Shown here piece after piece: positions 25,696 through 34,334 of a stretch of DNA of 57,211 nucleotides. The stretch comes from DASQHW01 sp038209365 (GTDB taxonomy: Bacteria; Actinomycetota; Acidimicrobiia; IMCC26256; PALSA-610). Under the pieces are notes generated by a model that saw only the letters and a program-made list of their open reading frames with translations, had not been told where the DNA came from and made no database searches. Each line of letters starts with the position of its first letter. Position 1 is the stretch's first letter. The stretch is from NCBI GenBank assembly GCA_038209365.1, contig JBBQXS010000030.1, positions 1 to 57,211 of the forward strand, in the 5' to 3' direction. Both the position numbers and the translations under genes were made by a program.

Positions 25696-26612
25696 AACGG
25701 CTGGTCGCCTTTGATCGCGACCCGCTCCATCACGCGCCGGCGGGGGTAGTAGTCCGACGCCGCGTAGTGCTGCGTCGAGCGGTTGTCCCAAAATGCGACG
25801 GTTCCGGGCTTCCAGCGCAGCCGCACCTGCCACTCCGGGTGCATCGCCTGCTGGCACAGCCGATCGAGGAGCGCCTCGCTCTCGTCATCGTCGAGGCCGA
25901 CGATGTGCTCGGTGAAAAAGGCATTCACGAACAGCGTCTTGCGGCCGGTCTCGGGATGCGTCCGTACGACCGGGTGCTCGACCGCCGGGTATTGCTCGAG
26001 CATCTCCGCGATGCGCTCCGGTGACATCCCGTAGCCGAAGACGTGCACGAACGAGTGCACCGCGCGCATGCCGTCGATGCGGGCGCGGACGTCCTCGGGG
26101 AGGTTGTCGTACGCGCATGCCATGTCGGCCCACAACGTGTCGCCACCTTGCTCGGGCACCTCGACGGCTCGCAGGATCGAGCCCATCGCAGGCTTGGCGC
26201 GCCACGTGACGTCGCTGTGCCAGCCGTTCTCGGTCCCGACGCTGCCCGGCGCGGTGAGGTCCTCGCCCTTCTCGAAGCGGGCGACCTCCGACGAATCGCC
26301 CCGCTTGAGGAACGGGTGCTGCTCGAGGCCACCGAACCGGCGCGCGAACTCCAGCTGCTCGGCGGACGTGAGGTCCTGGTCGCGGAAGAAGAGCACCTTC
26401 CACTCGAGGAGGGCGCGGCGGATCTCGTTCCGGCTCGCGTCATCCAGCGGGCCGGACAAATCGATGCCGTGCACCTCGGCACCGATGACCTCGGTGTACG
26501 GCTCGAGCTTCAGCCGCGTGTACGGAAGCTCGGACCAGCCTTTCGGCGTGCGTCGCATGACGCGCGGGCCGACGCCCCAGGTCATCGCCCGCGTCAGGCC
26601 GGTACCCCGCAT
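25692..26612 (-). CDS. TauD/TfdA-family Fe(II)/2-oxoglutarate dioxygenase
   Basis: A 306-residue oxygenase using iron, O2 and 2-oxoglutarate, probably hydroxylating an anionic or sulfonated compound. The iron ligands are in ENGWHSDVTW (HxD) and STQHYAASDY (distal His), and the 2-oxoglutarate arginine is in RRRVMERVAI. Together with FRDQDLTSAEQLEFARRFG the pattern is canonical. The ATG at 26612 is chosen because TAACGT lies 7 nt upstream; the internal ATG at 26558 lacks any signal. Divergent from the MFS exporter with overlapping promoters, so uptake or export may be linked. Confidence 0.92.
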   Translation of the reverse strand: MRGTGLTRAMTWGVGPRVMRRTPKGWSELPYTRLKLEPYTEVIGAEVHGIDLSGPLDDASRNEIRRALLEWKVLFFRDQDLTSAEQLEFARRFGGLEQHPFLKRGDSSEVARFEKGEDLTAPGSVGTENGWHSDVTWRAKPAMGSILRAVEVPEQGGDTLWADMACAYDNLPEDVRARIDGMRAVHSFVHVFGYGMSPERIAEMLEQYPAVEHPVVRTHPETGRKTLFVNAFFTEHIVGLDDDESEALLDRLCQQAMHPEWQVRLRWKPGTVAFWDNRSTQHYAASDYYPRRRVMERVAIKGDQPF

Positions 26613-26620
26613 CGGCTCGG

Positions 26621-26627
26621 TACGTTA
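26621..26627. promoter_or_regulatory. Overlapping divergent -10 elements (TACGTT rightward, TAACGT leftward)
   Basis: TACGTT (26621-26626) lies 6 nt before the proposed CTG start at 26633. TAACGT on the minus strand (26622-26627) lies 9 bases from 26612 inclusive of a 9-base spacer boundary, leaving bases 26613-26621 before the dioxygenase ATG. The two elements share five base pairs. Confidence 0.5.
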
Positions 26628-26632
26628 GACCC

Positions 26633-28309
26633 CTGACATCTCCACAACCACCGTCGGAACGGGACACCGAGCAAAACCTCGATCCGCGCCGCTGGTTCGC
26701 GGCCGCGGTCGTCATCGTCTCGGTGATCATCCCGGTGCTCGACAACACGATCCTCTACGTCGCGATCCCGGCGATCGGCCGCGAGTTCGACGCGGCCCTG
26801 CCGAGCCTCCAGTGGGTGATCACGGGATACTCGCTGACGTTCGCGACGCTCGTCATCATCGGCGGCCGGCTCGGCGACATGTTCGGCCACCGCCGCACCT
26901 TCGTCGTCGGTGTCTCGATCTTCGGCGCCGGCTCCTTCCTCGCCGCGGTATCGACGTCGGTCCCCTCGCTGTTTCTCGGCGAAGCGGTCATCGAGGGCAT
27001 CGGCGCGTCGCTGATGCTGCCGGCCACGCTGGCAATCCTGTCGACAACGTTTCACGGGCCCGAACGTGTCCGCGCGTTCGCGGCGTGGGGCGGCGTTGCG
27101 GGAATCGCCGTCGCGTTCGGACCTGTCGTGGGCGGTGTGCTGACCAGCAACGCCTCGTGGCGGTGGGCGTTCGGCATCAACGTGATCCTGGCGCCGTTGA
27201 TGGTCGCGGGCGCGCTCGTGTTCATGCGGCCCGACCGCGCCGCGTCCCGCCGCCGCGTCCTCGATTGGCGAGGTGCCCTGCTCGTCGCGGCGGGCTCGTT
27301 CAGCCTGGTCTTCGGCTTGAGCGAAGGTTCCACCTACGGATGGTGGGAGCCCGTGAAGGACCTCGCAGTGGCCGGCCGCACGGTGTGGCCGGCCGACCGG
27401 GCCATCTCGATCATCCCATTCGCCTTCGTCGTCTCGGCGATGCTGTTCAGCGCCTTCGTGATGGTGGAGCGTCGCACAGAACGGCAGGGACGCGATCCCC
27501 TCTTCGAGTTCGGCCAGTTGCGTCACCTCGGTTTCCGCTACGGGCTCCTCACGACGATGGTGCTCGCGATGGGACAGTTCGGGCTGTTGTTCGTCCTGCC
27601 CGTGCTCCTCCAGGACGGCAAGCATCTCTCGGCGTGGGAGACGGGCCTCTGGATGGTCCCCCAAGGAGTCGTGATGGCGGTGGCGGCGCCGATCGGTGGC
27701 CGGCTCGCGAACCGGATGAGCATCACGGGCATCGTGCGCGTGGGCCTCGCGCTCGAAGCCGTCGGCCTCGGCATGTGTGCGATCGCGGTGTCGCGCGACG
27801 TGTCGTTCCTATCGCTGCTCCCCGGGCTGGTGCTGTTCGGTATCGGGGTCGGCTTCGCGAGCTCGCAGCTGACGAACGTGATCATGTCCGACGTCGACGC
27901 CGACAAGACCGGCGTCGCGGGCGGCACGAACACGACCGTGCGTCAGGTGGGCCTGGCCCTCGGCATCGCCGTGTTCGCGTCGTTCCTCCACACGCTCACG
28001 ATCCGGGACGCGACATCATCGCTACGAGACGCATCGCTGCCAGCGCCGGTCAAGGCGGCGGCGTTCACGGCGCTGCACGCGAGAGGAGTCAACTTCGCCC
28101 CACCGCCCGGCACCACCCCCGAGGACGCGTCGACACTGCGACACATCGTGGAGTCCGCGGTCGCGGCGGGCGCGCGCCCGGCCCTCCTGTTCGCGGCGAC
28201 CGTCGTCGCACTCGGCACCGCGTTGTCGTTCCTGATTCCCCGCGTGACCGTCGCCCGCCGGGGGATCGCCGAGACGACCGTCGAGGCCCTCACATCGGAG
28301 ATGGCCTGA
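26633..28309 (+). CDS. DHA2-type MFS transporter (14 transmembrane helices)
   Basis: A proton-driven exporter of about 558 residues with 14 predicted helices. Typical motifs are PVLDNTILYVAIP at the end of helix 1 (motif D1 of drug:H+ antiporters), GRLGDMFGHRRTF (motif A) and GPVVGGVLT (motif C). The first GTG (26723) would begin inside helix 1 and drop half of it. The frame continues upstream through RRWFAAAVVIVSV and a hydrophilic leader, and the only plausible start is CTG 26633, which lies 6 nt after TACGTT. Substrate unknown; the divergent dioxygenase suggests a linked compound. Confidence 0.82.
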   Translation: MTSPQPPSERDTEQNLDPRRWFAAAVVIVSVIIPVLDNTILYVAIPAIGREFDAALPSLQWVITGYSLTFATLVIIGGRLGDMFGHRRTFVVGVSIFGAGSFLAAVSTSVPSLFLGEAVIEGIGASLMLPATLAILSTTFHGPERVRAFAAWGGVAGIAVAFGPVVGGVLTSNASWRWAFGINVILAPLMVAGALVFMRPDRAASRRRVLDWRGALLVAAGSFSLVFGLSEGSTYGWWEPVKDLAVAGRTVWPADRAISIIPFAFVVSAMLFSAFVMVERRTERQGRDPLFEFGQLRHLGFRYGLLTTMVLAMGQFGLLFVLPVLLQDGKHLSAWETGLWMVPQGVVMAVAAPIGGRLANRMSITGIVRVGLALEAVGLGMCAIAVSRDVSFLSLLPGLVLFGIGVGFASSQLTNVIMSDVDADKTGVAGGTNTTVRQVGLALGIAVFASFLHTLTIRDATSSLRDASLPAPVKAAAFTALHARGVNFAPPPGTTPEDASTLRHIVESAVAAGARPALLFAATVVALGTALSFLIPRVTVARRGIAETTVEALTSEMA

Positions 28310-28319
28310 ACCATGGAGG

Positions 28320-28375
28320 CGCATGCCCGCCCGGGGGCATGCGTGGTGGCGCTCCGCCGCCCGTCGCCACCACGC
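28320..28375. terminator. Two adjoining hairpins between convergent genes
   Basis: A 9-bp stem (28320-28328 with 28335-28343) and an 11-bp stem (28341-28351 with 28365-28375) share three bases, so only one can form fully at a time. They lie between the MFS gene and the convergent P450. Confidence 0.65.
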
Positions 28376-28451
28376 CACCGCCCGCGCCCTCCGTGGCAAA
28401 ATGAGCCTAAAGCCTCGCTGCGCGCGAACCAATAGGTCATGCGGCCCACTC

Positions 28452-29661
28452 TCAGCGCGTGAGACGGACGGGCAACACCTTCAACGCGTTGTTGAGATTC
28501 GAGCGGACGCGGATCGGGTCTCCGGTGAGCTCGATCGACGGAAACGTCCCCAGCAGCTCCTCGAAGAACACCCGGCCTTCGAGCCGGGCAAGGTGCACGC
28601 CGAGGCAGAAGTGCTCGGCGATCCCGAACGACAGCTGCGGATTCGGGTGGCGGCGTATGTCGAAGCGCTGCGAATCGGCGAACACGTCCTCGTCGCGGTT
28701 CGCCGAGGTGTAGATCATCGCCACCTTGGCGCCGGCCTCGATCGGCACGCCCCGCAGCTCGGTGTCGGCCGTCGCGGTGCGACGGAAGTAGTGGAGCGGA
28801 TTGGCCCACCGCAGGATCTCCTCCACGGCGCCCGGCACCAGCGACGGACCCGCGCGGAGCTCGGCGAGCTGTTCGGGATGCTGCAACAGCGCGAGCAACC
28901 CCGAAGACAGCATGGTCTTGGTGGTGTCGTTCCCGGCCTGTGACGAGCTGCACGAAGAAGCTGCCGAAGTCGATGTCGGTCATGTAGTGGCCGTTGAAGT
29001 CGGTTTCGAGCAGCAGCGTCGTCAGGTCGGCCCGGGGTTCCTCCTGCCGGCGGCGGCCCGCGAACTCGATCGCGTACATCGCCATGTCGATCGTGCCCTG
29101 CGAGATGTCGGTTTCCGGTTGCTGCGCGGTCGTGTACTCCGAGTCCTGGCCGCTGGTGTTCATCTCCGCGAGACGGTGGATCATCGGCAGATCGGCTGCC
29201 GGGAGACCCATCAGCTCGCCGATCACCCGTGACGGCAACGACGACGTGACGTCGTGCACGAACTCGACGTCGCCCTTGTCTCCCGCGTCCGCCATGATCT
29301 CACGGCATATCCCGCGGATCTGGCCCTCCATGTTCGCGATCACGCGCGCTTTGAAGCGCGGCGCGATCGGACGCCGGTAGTCGACATGGCGGGGTGGATC
29401 CATCGCGAGCAACATGTTGCGCATCATGTCGAGCTGGGCGGGCTCGAGATTCTGGAGCATCACGCCGCCGTCGCTCGCCGAGAACAGCAGCGGCTCGCGC
29501 GCGACATGCACGACATCGGCGTGCTTCAACACCGCCCAATAGCCGGGCTCGCCGGACATCTCCTGGAAGTACACAGGCTGGGTGCGGCGCAGCTCGGCAA
29601 AGATCTCGTGCGGAGGCCCCGCGACGTACGCGTCCGGATCGTAGAGATCGACGACGGCCAT
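28452..29661 (-). CDS. Cytochrome P450, interrupted by a one-base frameshift
   Basis: The N-terminal 240 residues (from ATG 29661, MAVVDLYDPDAY) and the C-terminal 160 are in different frames. The break lies at about 28940 in the I-helix: the first frame reads GSFFVQLVT and then leaves homology, while the second frame resumes with the oxygen-binding AGNDTTKT segment. Removing one base restores AGNDTT. The EILR pair and heme loop FGIAEHFCLG (Cys ligand; Ala where Gly is usual) are intact. The tail resembles CYP125/142-like steroid or fatty-acid hydroxylases. The full span is 403 codons plus one base. It may be a genuine pseudogene or an assembly error. Confidence 0.88.
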
Positions 29662-29668
29662 GGTCGGT

Positions 29669-30127
29669 TCAGTCGACGAGGACCGGCGGATGGGGCAGGC
29701 CCATCTGCTCGCACATCGCGAGATAGAAGGCCAGGGTCCCGGCGCCGTCGGCCACGCTCTCGACATTGCCTTCGGCGTCGAGGTTGAGGTTCACGCCGTA
29801 CATGTGGAACCACACGCGCGTGTCGTCCTCGATGCATTGGAGCGTGTGCACGGAACCGGCGGGTTCGTACAGGAACGATCCGGCCCGATTCACGTAGTCG
29901 TACTCCTTGTACTTCCAGGCTCCTGAGGTCGTGTATCCCCACACCGGCCCCGTGTGCCGGTGCCGCTGCACTTCGAAGCCGCTCATGAAGACGTTCTCGA
30001 CAATCCAGAGACCTTCGCGCTCCTTGACCTGGATCACCTTCAACAGGTTGCCGCCGCCGATGTCGACGAACGGCAGCTCGTCGGCACCGACGTGCACGGC
30101 GTTCGGTGCAGACTCGATCAGCGCCAT
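29669..30127 (-). CDS. Cupin-domain protein of the 2,4'-dihydroxyacetophenone dioxygenase type
   Basis: A 152-residue single cupin barrel. Metal ligands are visible in VQRHRHTGPVWGYTTSG (two His) and the Glu/His of YEPAGSVHTLQ. The pattern matches the DAD-like cupin group, whose founding member cleaves an aryl ketone; substrate here unknown. AGGAGGAG lies 5 nt upstream of the ATG. It precedes the P450 by 7 bases on the same strand, so the two form an operon. Confidence 0.87.
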   Translation of the reverse strand: MALIESAPNAVHVGADELPFVDIGGGNLLKVIQVKEREGLWIVENVFMSGFEVQRHRHTGPVWGYTTSGAWKYKEYDYVNRAGSFLYEPAGSVHTLQCIEDDTRVWFHMYGVNLNLDAEGNVESVADGAGTLAFYLAMCEQMGLPHPPVLVD

Positions 30128-30156
30128 GGCTCTCCTCCTGCGCGGTCCGGCGCGGC

Positions 30157-30162
30157 AGCCTA
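30157..30162 (-). promoter_or_regulatory. Candidate -10 element TAGGCT for the cupin/P450 operon
   Basis: TAGGCT on the minus strand, 29 bases before the ATG at 30127, leaving room for a short leader that carries the AGGAGGAG site. Confidence 0.4.
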
Positions 30163-30250
30163 GGCCGGGCGACGAAAGCCCCGCCTCACGACGTTCCGAA
30201 CGAGGCCGTCGCCGCATCGTTCCGAGCGAGGTCGTTGCCGCGTGCACCGC

Positions 30251-30256
30251 TACGTT
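30251..30256 (+). promoter_or_regulatory. Leaderless -10 element TACGTT for SURF1
   Basis: TACGTT followed by 6 bases and the GTG at 30263. Confidence 0.55.
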
Positions 30257-30262
30257 GGATCC

Positions 30263-30964
30263 GTGCTGTTGCGTGGGCGCTGGTTGGCCGGGCACGTGCT
30301 CGTGCTCGTCGTCGCGGGCGCGTTCGTCGCGCTCGGCGTCTGGCAGCTGGCGCGCCATCACGAGAAACAGGACAAGGTCCGCGCCGCGAAGGCCGCGTAC
30401 TCCGCGCCGGCCTCCGATCTGCGTGCCGTCACCGATCCACCCGCACCGGGAACGCGCGTGCAAGTGACCGGTAGGTACGACGGCACGCACGAGGTGCTGC
30501 TGCGGAATCAGGTGCGCGGCGACGAGATCGGCACCGATGTGTTGACGCTCCTGCGTCTCGAGGACGGCAGCGCGGTGTTCGTGGACCGCGGGTGGGTCGC
30601 GTCCGATGCAACCGCCGCTCCGCCGCCCTCGCGTGACGTCGTCGTACGCGGGATCGTCCGCGAATCGCGCCCGCTCGGCGCGCAGGACGAAGTACGGCAG
30701 GTCGCAGGCCGGGTCTCTGTGCCGCGCGTCGACCTCGACCGTCTCGGCACCGTCGACCGCCTCGGCGTCTCCCTGCACCGCGTCTGGATCGAGGCCCAGT
30801 TCCAGCAGCCGCCGCCGGCGGCGAACGCACCCAAGCTCCCGAAGCCGCCGCCGCCTGACCAGGTCAACCATCTCCAGTACGCCGTCGAATGGTTCGGACT
30901 TGCGGCGATCCCGCTCGTCGGCTGGCCGATCGTGCTGCGGCGAGTCGCTCGCAGGCGCCGCTAA
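30263..30964 (+). CDS. SURF1-family cytochrome oxidase assembly protein
   Basis: A 233-residue membrane protein with two terminal transmembrane helices (WLAGHVLVLVVAGAFVALGVWQ and WFGLAAIPLVGWPIVLRRVA) enclosing a large extracytoplasmic domain. The LGVWQLARHHEK ending of helix 1, VQVTGRYDG, LLRNQV and FVDRGWV are classical SURF1 landmarks. Such proteins help insert heme a into cytochrome c oxidase. GTG 30263 is preferred over an in-frame GTG 21 bases earlier because TACGTT lies 6 nt upstream. BioB starts 11 bases after the stop. Confidence 0.93.
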   Translation: MLLRGRWLAGHVLVLVVAGAFVALGVWQLARHHEKQDKVRAAKAAYSAPASDLRAVTDPPAPGTRVQVTGRYDGTHEVLLRNQVRGDEIGTDVLTLLRLEDGSAVFVDRGWVASDATAAPPPSRDVVVRGIVRESRPLGAQDEVRQVAGRVSVPRVDLDRLGTVDRLGVSLHRVWIEAQFQQPPPAANAPKLPKPPPPDQVNHLQYAVEWFGLAAIPLVGWPIVLRRVARRRR

Positions 30965-30975
30965 GGTCACCGCTC

Positions 30976-32055
30976 ATGCCGCTCGCCATCGCCGAGCGCG
31001 CGCTCCTCCACGAGCGGCGCCGCCTCACCCGGACAGAAGCGCTCGCAGTCGCCCAGCTCCCGCTCGACGAGTTGCCGTCGCTCATCGCGCTCGCCCACAA
31101 GGTGCGGCTTGCGTGGTGCGGCCCCGAGGTCGAGCTCGAGAGCCTCGTCAACGCCAAGTCGGGCGCGTGCCCCGAGGACTGCGCATTCTGTTCGCAATCC
31201 GTGCGTTACCACACCGGTGTCGACGTGTATGCCTTCCTCGACCAGGACGAGGTCCTCGAGGCGGCGCGCGCGACACGCGCGGCGGGCGCGACCCAGTTCT
31301 GCATTGTCGTCGCGGTCCGCGGGCCCGAGGAGCGCCTGCTTCGACGCGTGATCGACGCGGTCGACATGGTGCATCGGGAAACCGGCCTCGAGGTTGCCTG
31401 CTCGCTCGGGCTGCTGACCGCCGAACAAGCACAACGGCTCGCGGCCGCGGGCGTGCGCCGCTACAACCACAATCTCGAGACGTGCCGTGCACTGTTCCCG
31501 ACGATCTGTACGACGCACTCCTACGATGACCGGGTGCAGACCGCGCGGCTCGCGCGCGACGCGGGGATGGAGCTGTGTTGCGGCGGCATCCTCGGCATGG
31601 GTGAGAGCCTCGAGCAGCGTGTCGACTTCGCGTTCGAGTTGTCCGAGCTCGAGCCGTGCGAAGTACCGGTCAACTTGCTCGACCCGCGGCCGGGCACGCC
31701 GCTCGCCGACGAAGCGACGATGTCACCGCGCGCCGCGCTGCAGGCGATCGCGCTCTTCCGCCTGATCCTTCCGTCGACGTGGCTGCGGCTCGCCGGCGGG
31801 CGCGAGCGGGTGCTCGGCGAGCTCCAGGGCATGGGCATGCTCGCCGGCGCCAACGCGCTGATCGTCGGCAACTATCTCACGACGAGCGGACGCTCCCCCG
31901 AGGACGACCACGCGTTGCTCGAGGCGCTCGGCATGCCCGTTGCCGAGGGCCCGGGTGAGGGCCGTTTCGTCGTCGACGCCGACGGCGCCCATGCCCGTCC
32001 CGCTCGCGCCCCGCAACCCGCGCCCCGGAAGACCATCCCCGTCCAACTTGCGTGA
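30976..32055 (+). CDS. bioB: Biotin synthase
   Basis: A radical SAM enzyme that inserts sulfur into dethiobiotin, the last step of biotin synthesis. The [4Fe-4S] ligands are Cys65, Cys69 and Cys72 (CPEDCAFC). The [2Fe-2S] cluster residues are in TQFCIVV, VACSLG, ELCCGG and the Arg of WLRLAGGRE, so all expected ligands are present. The protein is 359 residues; the last 30 form a Pro/Ala/Arg-rich tail not seen in most homologues. It follows SURF1 closely, probably as an operon; no other biotin gene is in the window. Confidence 0.96.
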   Translation: MPLAIAERALLHERRRLTRTEALAVAQLPLDELPSLIALAHKVRLAWCGPEVELESLVNAKSGACPEDCAFCSQSVRYHTGVDVYAFLDQDEVLEAARATRAAGATQFCIVVAVRGPEERLLRRVIDAVDMVHRETGLEVACSLGLLTAEQAQRLAAAGVRRYNHNLETCRALFPTICTTHSYDDRVQTARLARDAGMELCCGGILGMGESLEQRVDFAFELSELEPCEVPVNLLDPRPGTPLADEATMSPRAALQAIALFRLILPSTWLRLAGGRERVLGELQGMGMLAGANALIVGNYLTTSGRSPEDDHALLEALGMPVAEGPGEGRFVVDADGAHARPARAPQPAPRKTIPVQLA

Positions 32056-32076
32056 CCGACGGCCCGTATAGGGCCT

Positions 32077-32682
32077 TCACTCACGCATGTTCGGGGAGAG
32101 GGCGCCGAGGTGGGCGGTCTCGTTGTACGACAGCAGGTACGCGCCTCGGTCGGCGCGGCCGCCGACGCGGGTCACGGACGCCAGCGAGAGGTGCATCCGC
32201 CACGTCGCGCGCGCGTCGACGTCGAGTGCGCAGCACACTGCCGCCTTGATCGGCGACACGTGGCTGACCGCCACAACGAGGTCGTCGCCGAGGGCGTCCG
32301 TGCAGAACGACGCGACCCGCGCGGTGACCGCGACGAGGGACTCGCCGTCCGGCGGGGCGAACGCGGGGTCGGCCCGCCACGCGGCCCAGTCTTCCGGCGC
32401 CACGTCTGCGAGCGCGACGCCGTCCCACGCGCCGTAGTCCAGCTCGACCAACCGCTCGTCGATCTCGATCGTGAGTGAGTGGCGCGCCGCGATCGGCGCC
32501 GCCGTCTCGCGGGCGCGCACGAGCGGGCTGCTGACGACACGCGTCACGGGCTCGGACGCGAGCACGTCAGCGAGTGCGCGCGCCTGCGCGGCGCCGAGTG
32601 CGCTCAACGGCTCGTCGAGCCTTCCCTGCAATCGACCGCCGGCATTGACAGCAGTCTGACCATGTCGCACGAAAGAAATCAC
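32077..32682 (-). CDS. Histidine phosphatase (phosphoglycerate-mutase-like)
   Basis: A 201-residue two-histidine phosphatase. The phosphorylated His is in the opening motif ISFVRHGQTAVN; the general-acid Glu is in LVELDYGAWDG and the second His in VVAVSHVSPIKA. Substrate could be a sugar phosphate, a nucleotide or an alpha-ribazole-type intermediate. GTG 32682 overlaps the preceding stop as GTGA, so it is the last gene of a coupled run beginning with PBP1A. Confidence 0.9.
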   Translation of the reverse strand: MISFVRHGQTAVNAGGRLQGRLDEPLSALGAAQARALADVLASEPVTRVVSSPLVRARETAAPIAARHSLTIEIDERLVELDYGAWDGVALADVAPEDWAAWRADPAFAPPDGESLVAVTARVASFCTDALGDDLVVAVSHVSPIKAAVCCALDVDARATWRMHLSLASVTRVGGRADRGAYLLSYNETAHLGALSPNMRE

Positions 32683-33164
32683 ACGCCCTCGCTGATCGTG
32701 AGGCGGCCTGTGTGCAGGAACGCGCGGCGACGGCCGGGGTCGCGCAGGCCGAACCTCGTCCACGTCCACCACATGGCTGCGAAGCCGAGGAGCTCCTCGA
32801 CCACGACGACGAGCGCCCCCGGCAACAGCGACGCGTCGGGTCGTTCCGTGCCGAAGGCCGGCCACCAGAACACTTCCTTGTGCGCCCACGATGCCGCGAG
32901 CACGAGCCCTGCGAACCAGCCGATGGCAAGGCTCAGCGCGCGCCGGCGCCGCAGGCGATGGCCGCGTCCCGTCGTCGCGAGCATCGCGACCGTCAAGACG
33001 GTCACCGCTGCGAGCAGTGTGTGCGCATAGGACTGGGCGCGGAACGGCGCGTCGACCAGCTCGGGCAATAGCGCGCCCACCGCGACGAGCCGAAAGTCGA
33101 GGCCCGAGCTCTGGAACACGTTCCACACGCCGAAGATCGCCCCGAACGCCAGCCACAACGCCAC
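32679..33164 (-). CDS. Integral membrane protein, unknown function
   Basis: A 161-residue protein with four or five hydrophobic helices (MALWLAFGAIFGVWNVF, TLLAAVTVLTVAMLAT, LSLAIGWFAGLVLAASW). The pattern LPELVDAPF followed by His in SYAHTL and later WAHKEVFWWP recalls metal-dependent membrane hydrolases of the YdjM/LexA-binding type, but the similarity is weak. The GTG shares its first base with the RNase H stop codon; the stop overlaps the phosphatase start. Confidence 0.7.
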   Translation of the reverse strand: MALWLAFGAIFGVWNVFQSSGLDFRLVAVGALLPELVDAPFRAQSYAHTLLAAVTVLTVAMLATTGRGHRLRRRRALSLAIGWFAGLVLAASWAHKEVFWWPAFGTERPDASLLPGALVVVVEELLGFAAMWWTWTRFGLRDPGRRRAFLHTGRLTISEGV

Positions 33165-33616
33165 TACATCGCGTCCAGTGCGGCGTTCACCAGGGCGTCG
33201 GCATCCGTGTTCTCACCGCGCGGCACGTGCTGCAGCTCGACCTCGGCGTATGCCGCGAGCAGCGCACGCGCTCGTTGGAAGAGCGGCCGGAGATGCTCCT
33301 GTTTGACCTTCCATGCACCGAGGAGCTGCTGCACGACGAGCATCGAGTCGGCGCGCGCGCAGAGCCGCCGCGCGTGGAACGGCGCCGCGGCCTCGAGGCC
33401 GGCGATGAGCGCGCGGTACTCGGCGACATTGTTCGTCGCCACGCCGATGCGCTCGCTCACGACAGCGAGTCGCCGCGGCGGGTCAGTGGACGGGTCGAGC
33501 ACGACCGCGCCGATCGCCGCGGGTCCGGGATTGCCGCGCGCGCCGCCGTCGGAGTAGACGACGACTGTGTCGAGCCCGCGATCGTCGTCGGACGGGAACA
33601 GCGACCCTTGGCTCAC
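33164..33616 (-). CDS. Ribonuclease H (type I fold)
   Basis: A 150-residue RNase H-fold protein that would cleave RNA in RNA/DNA hybrids. Carboxylates of the metal site are in VVYSDGGARGNPGP (Asp), NNVAEYRALI (Glu), CARADSMLVV (Asp) and NTDADALV (Asp). It resembles the small RNase HI-like proteins that in many actinobacteria are fused to a phosphatase domain; here the phosphatase is a separate gene in the same run. GTG 33616 overlaps the upstream stop as GTGA. Confidence 0.9.
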   Translation of the reverse strand: MSQGSLFPSDDDRGLDTVVVYSDGGARGNPGPAAIGAVVLDPSTDPPRRLAVVSERIGVATNNVAEYRALIAGLEAAAPFHARRLCARADSMLVVQQLLGAWKVKQEHLRPLFQRARALLAAYAEVELQHVPRGENTDADALVNAALDAM

Positions 33617-34332
33617 GGCACGAGGATCGCGCCGCAGTTGTCGCAGTACGCGACCTCGCTCCCGGCGGCCCGGCGGATGCGCTCGGCTTCGGTCGAGGGG
33701 ATCGTGAGGTGGCAGGCCTGGCACGTGGTGCCGATCAACCGCGCCGCGCCGGCGCCCCTGTTCTGCGCGCGGCGCCGCTCGTAGTCCCGCAGCAGCGCGT
33801 CGGGCAGTGGTGCGGCGGCCTCGGCACGCATGCGCGTTTCCTGCGCCATCTCAGCGTCGATCTCGGCTTCGGCGGCGCCGATCGCATCGCGTAGTTCCTG
33901 CGAGCTCGTCTCCAGCGAATCGATCGACGCGTCGAGGGCGGCAAGCTGCTCGTCGAGCGTCTCGCGCTGCTCCATGACCTCGAGCTCCTGGTCCTCGAGG
34001 TCGGAGAGCTGGCGGCGAAGCATCTCGAGGTCGGACTGCATCGCTTGCAGCTCCCGCGGCGACGAGATCGTGCCGGAGTACAGGCGCTTGTCGACCTCGG
34101 CCGCGTGGACTTCGATCGAACGGGCCTCGTCGTCGAGACGCCGTTCCTCCGAGTGCACCTCGTCCCAGCGTGCCCGCACCGCAACGCGCGCCGATTGCTG
34201 CGCCCGCAACTCCGAGGTGCGCGTTTCGAGCTGGCCGCGCTCGGGCAGCGTCGCCCGACGGTGTCGGAGCCGGCCGAGGGCGGTGTCGTGCTCCTGCAAC
34301 GACAACAGTCGTTCGAGCTCGTCGATGCTCAC
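33613..34332 (-). CDS. CT398-like coiled-coil protein with C4 zinc ribbon
   Basis: A 239-residue protein: a long coiled-coil hairpin (about 10-185, with heptads such as LEMLRRQLSDLEDQELEVMEQRE) followed by a C4 zinc ribbon (TCQACH ... YCDNCG). This is the CT398/zf-RING_7 family, common next to RNase H-like genes in actinobacteria and proposed to act in nucleic-acid or secretion-related complexes; the role is unproven. GTG 34332 starts 2 bases after the PBP1A stop. Confidence 0.9.
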   Translation of the reverse strand: MSIDELERLLSLQEHDTALGRLRHRRATLPERGQLETRTSELRAQQSARVAVRARWDEVHSEERRLDDEARSIEVHAAEVDKRLYSGTISSPRELQAMQSDLEMLRRQLSDLEDQELEVMEQRETLDEQLAALDASIDSLETSSQELRDAIGAAEAEIDAEMAQETRMRAEAAAPLPDALLRDYERRRAQNRGAGAARLIGTTCQACHLTIPSTEAERIRRAAGSEVAYCDNCGAILVP

Positions 34333-34334
34333 GT

